A stretch of DNA of 5,742 nucleotides. Origin: Fimenecus sp964557975. GTDB taxonomy: Bacteria; Bacillota; Clostridia; Oscillospirales; Acutalibacteraceae. The notes under the pieces were generated by a model that made no database searches, was not told where the DNA came from, and saw nothing but the letters and a program-made list of their open reading frames with translations. Positions 5,695 through 5,742 of this stretch are shown here, piece after piece. Both the position numbers and the translations under genes were made by a program. The stretch's first letter is position 1; the number at the start of each line of letters is the position of its first letter. The stretch covers positions 1 through 5,742 of the forward strand of contig CAZLCG010000050.1 of NCBI GenBank assembly GCA_964557975.1. The letters run 5' to 3'.

Positions 5695-5742
5695 CCTCCC
5701 TTGTGTAAAGGGAGGTGGCAAACGCATTGCGTTTGACGGAGG
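5695..5742. repeat. Repeat unit 5, cut by the window edge
   Basis: Only the first 48 bases are present: the 8-bp head of subtype two and palindrome B (5719-5735). They are identical to the matching parts of units 3 and 4. Confidence 0.85.

Larger units (their letters stand above)
5237..5742. repeat. Tandem array of 114-115 bp structured repeat units (at least five copies)
   Basis: Units begin with CCTCCC at 5237, 5351, 5465, 5580 and 5695, giving periods of 114, 114, 115 and 115 bp. The fifth is cut by the window edge, so the array continues. Each unit carries three inverted repeats. A is CCTCCC...GGGAGG. B is the near-perfect palindrome CAAACGCATTGCGTTTG. C is GGATTG...CAATCC enclosing AAATAAAAT and an A/T-rich complement. 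The linkers are as conserved as the hairpins (units 2 and 3 have the same linker), so this is recent tandem amplification and not CRISPR. Unit 1 is the most diverged. No promoter, gene or flanking transposase is visible. A minus-strand frame reading PPSNAMRLPPPAYKGG twice is only the repeat translated. Confidence 0.93.

Noticed and set aside
5237..5742. CRISPR array
   Set aside because: Regular spacing suggested it, but the 114-115 bp period is too long and the supposed spacers are almost identical to each other. There are no cas genes.

Overview
The window looks like chromosomal DNA from an anaerobic, low-to-mid GC Firmicute. An uncultured gut clostridium of the Oscillospiraceae/Ruminococcaceae type is the best guess. 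The reasons are GAGG/AAGGAGG-type ribosome binding sites, extended -10 promoters (TGG followed by TATATT or TATTAT), a short clostridial-style NadB, a GH2 glycosidase of a kind common in gut Firmicutes, and an intergenic hairpin repeat of a type that, from memory, recurs in gut Clostridia. This placement is inference; no rRNA or other marker is present.

Layout. Bases 1-132 hold a possible remnant of an upstream terminator and the promoter of the first gene. Bases 133-2403 encode a complete cytoplasmic GH2 glycosidase, probably a beta-galactosidase, with an unusual helical C-terminal extension. Bases 2404-2472 hold a separate promoter, with a short inverted repeat between its -35 and -10. Bases 2473-4766 are a two-gene operon, nadB (L-aspartate oxidase) and nadC (quinolinate phosphoribosyltransferase), joined by a 4-bp ATGA overlap. 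A rho-independent terminator follows at 4790-4820.

The last ~920 bases (4821-5742) hold no convincing protein gene but are highly structured. Bases 4834-4999 can fold, by eye, into a long bulged helix (about 23 Watson-Crick pairs, up to 29 with an inner extension) that closes over three hairpins. This is a candidate structured RNA or folded mobile element that I cannot name. A strong GC hairpin with a T6 tract (5176-5206) is a good plus-strand terminator. From 5237 to the window edge runs a tandem array of five 114-115 bp units, the last cut off, each containing three inverted repeats. The array is not CRISPR, because the parts between the hairpins are as conserved as the hairpins.

How the genes fit together. 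NadB and NadC are the first and third steps of de novo NAD synthesis from aspartate. The middle enzyme, quinolinate synthase NadA, is not in the window and must be encoded elsewhere if the pathway is complete. The GH2 gene is functionally unrelated and has its own promoter, although no strong terminator separates it from nadB. The most notable parts are the folded element at 4834-4999 and the tandem array.
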